NCBI GenBank assembly: GCA_946902875.1
Contig: OX336345.1
Location: forward strand, 4,061,395-4,125,394
Reading direction: 5' to 3'
DNA from: Nematopogon swammerdamellus
Lineage: Eukaryota > Arthropoda > Insecta > Lepidoptera > Adelidae
Length of the DNA: 64,000 nucleotides
Positions 63,790-64,000 of the stretch are shown here, one piece after another. The notes beneath the pieces are model-generated. The model was not told where the DNA came from, made no database searches, and saw nothing but the letters and a program-made list of their open reading frames with translations. How positions within the stretch are numbered: the stretch's first letter is position 1; every line of letters begins with the position of its first letter. The translations under genes and the position numbers were made by a program.

Positions 63790-64000
63790 ATCTATTTTGG
63801 TCTATATGGATTAACAGTAGTTATGTATAACTTACATAAGTCGACGTTTCGCCTGCTGCATCGCAGACTTCCTCAGGAAATGCGGAGATTCCTGGAGCCG
63901 ACGTCTGGTTCCCAATTCTCTTTTTAGCAAGTTGTCTTTGTGGGTAACTAGGCTGCATAACCGTCGGCATTGACCGATTGCGTTCCAAGTTTCGTGAAAA
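63790..64000 (-). mobile_element. Partial copy of the hammerhead-like repeat, cut by the window edge
   Basis: GGATTAACAGTA, ACTTACATAAGTCGACGTTT and CCTGGAGCCGACGTCTGG match the right arm of 45553-45954 in reverse. The remainder to the window end is unassigned. Confidence 0.55.
63842..63905 (-). ncRNA. Hammerhead-ribozyme-like motif (copy 2)
   Basis: On the minus strand: GACGTC, a GGAAT...ATTTC hairpin, core CTGAGGA (CUGANGA), an extra A, a 6-bp stem II GTCTGC/GCAGGC with loop GATGCA, then GAAACGTC. Stem III GACGT/ACGTC is perfect. The sequence of stem II differs from copy 1 while a helix remains possible in both. Confidence 0.4.

Overview
The window looks like moth or butterfly (Lepidoptera) nuclear DNA, made almost entirely of transposable elements. 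I see no complete host gene. The lepidopteran reading is inference from four signals: Helitron ends of the type known from that order (5' TC followed by TACTAATATTATAAA, 3' end CGCGGGC...AGCTAG), a very common interspersed repeat ending in CTTGGCCGGTTTTTT, several polyadenylated SINE families, and fragments of several LINE clades. No species can be named. The only coding-like pieces that might belong to host genes are near the right edge: a 59-bp candidate exon at 63227-63285 and a Met-less open frame at 63529-63765.

Layout. 1-10.3 kb: SINE and LINE fragments, and a small terminal-inverted-repeat element (4165-4479) inserted in a SINE with a clean 8-bp target duplication. 10.4-15.9 kb: two near-identical Helitron-like elements joined tail to head, each with a GA-hexamer tract, G-runs and about 23 copies of a 68-bp minisatellite. 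15.9-25.8 kb: scattered and nested repeats. 25.8-30.3 kb: a repeat-poor stretch with no recognisable gene. 30.3 kb: a long fold-back element. 31.4-32.6 kb: a tandem array of four tRNA-headed SINEs. 33.1-37.1 kb: a third Helitron with about 47 units of the same minisatellite. 37-52 kb: SINEs, LINE 3' ends, inverted repeats and a repeat with a hammerhead-like core (45.8 kb; second copy at 63.9 kb). 52.3-56.2 kb: a nearly full-length LINE on the minus strand, broken by two one-base frameshifts. 56.8 kb: a TIR element. 59-60.8 kb: nested SINEs. 61.3-62.3 kb: a fourth, short Helitron with five minisatellite units. 62.3-64 kb: LINE tails, the two coding-like pieces, and the second hammerhead-like repeat.

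How the parts work together. Nothing here forms a host operon or pathway. The LINE encodes the endonuclease and reverse transcriptase type of machinery that would mobilise itself and possibly polyadenylated SINEs. None of the Helitrons encodes a visible RepHel protein, so all would depend on an autonomous partner elsewhere. Two themes stand out. One is tail-to-head Helitron copies carrying a common satellite unit, which suggests rolling-circle amplification is building satellite DNA. The other is SINE modularity: one central domain and one poly(A) body occur with a tRNA head, with a head containing a 5S rRNA-like segment, or with a third head of unknown origin.

In the entries I use working names: SINE-A, SINE-B, family C (the CTTGGCCGG repeat), LINE-J (a jockey/CR1-like LINE known here only from its 3' end), LINE-D tails, and families E, F and G. 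These names are mine and not database names. Most boundaries were read by eye and may be off by several bases.
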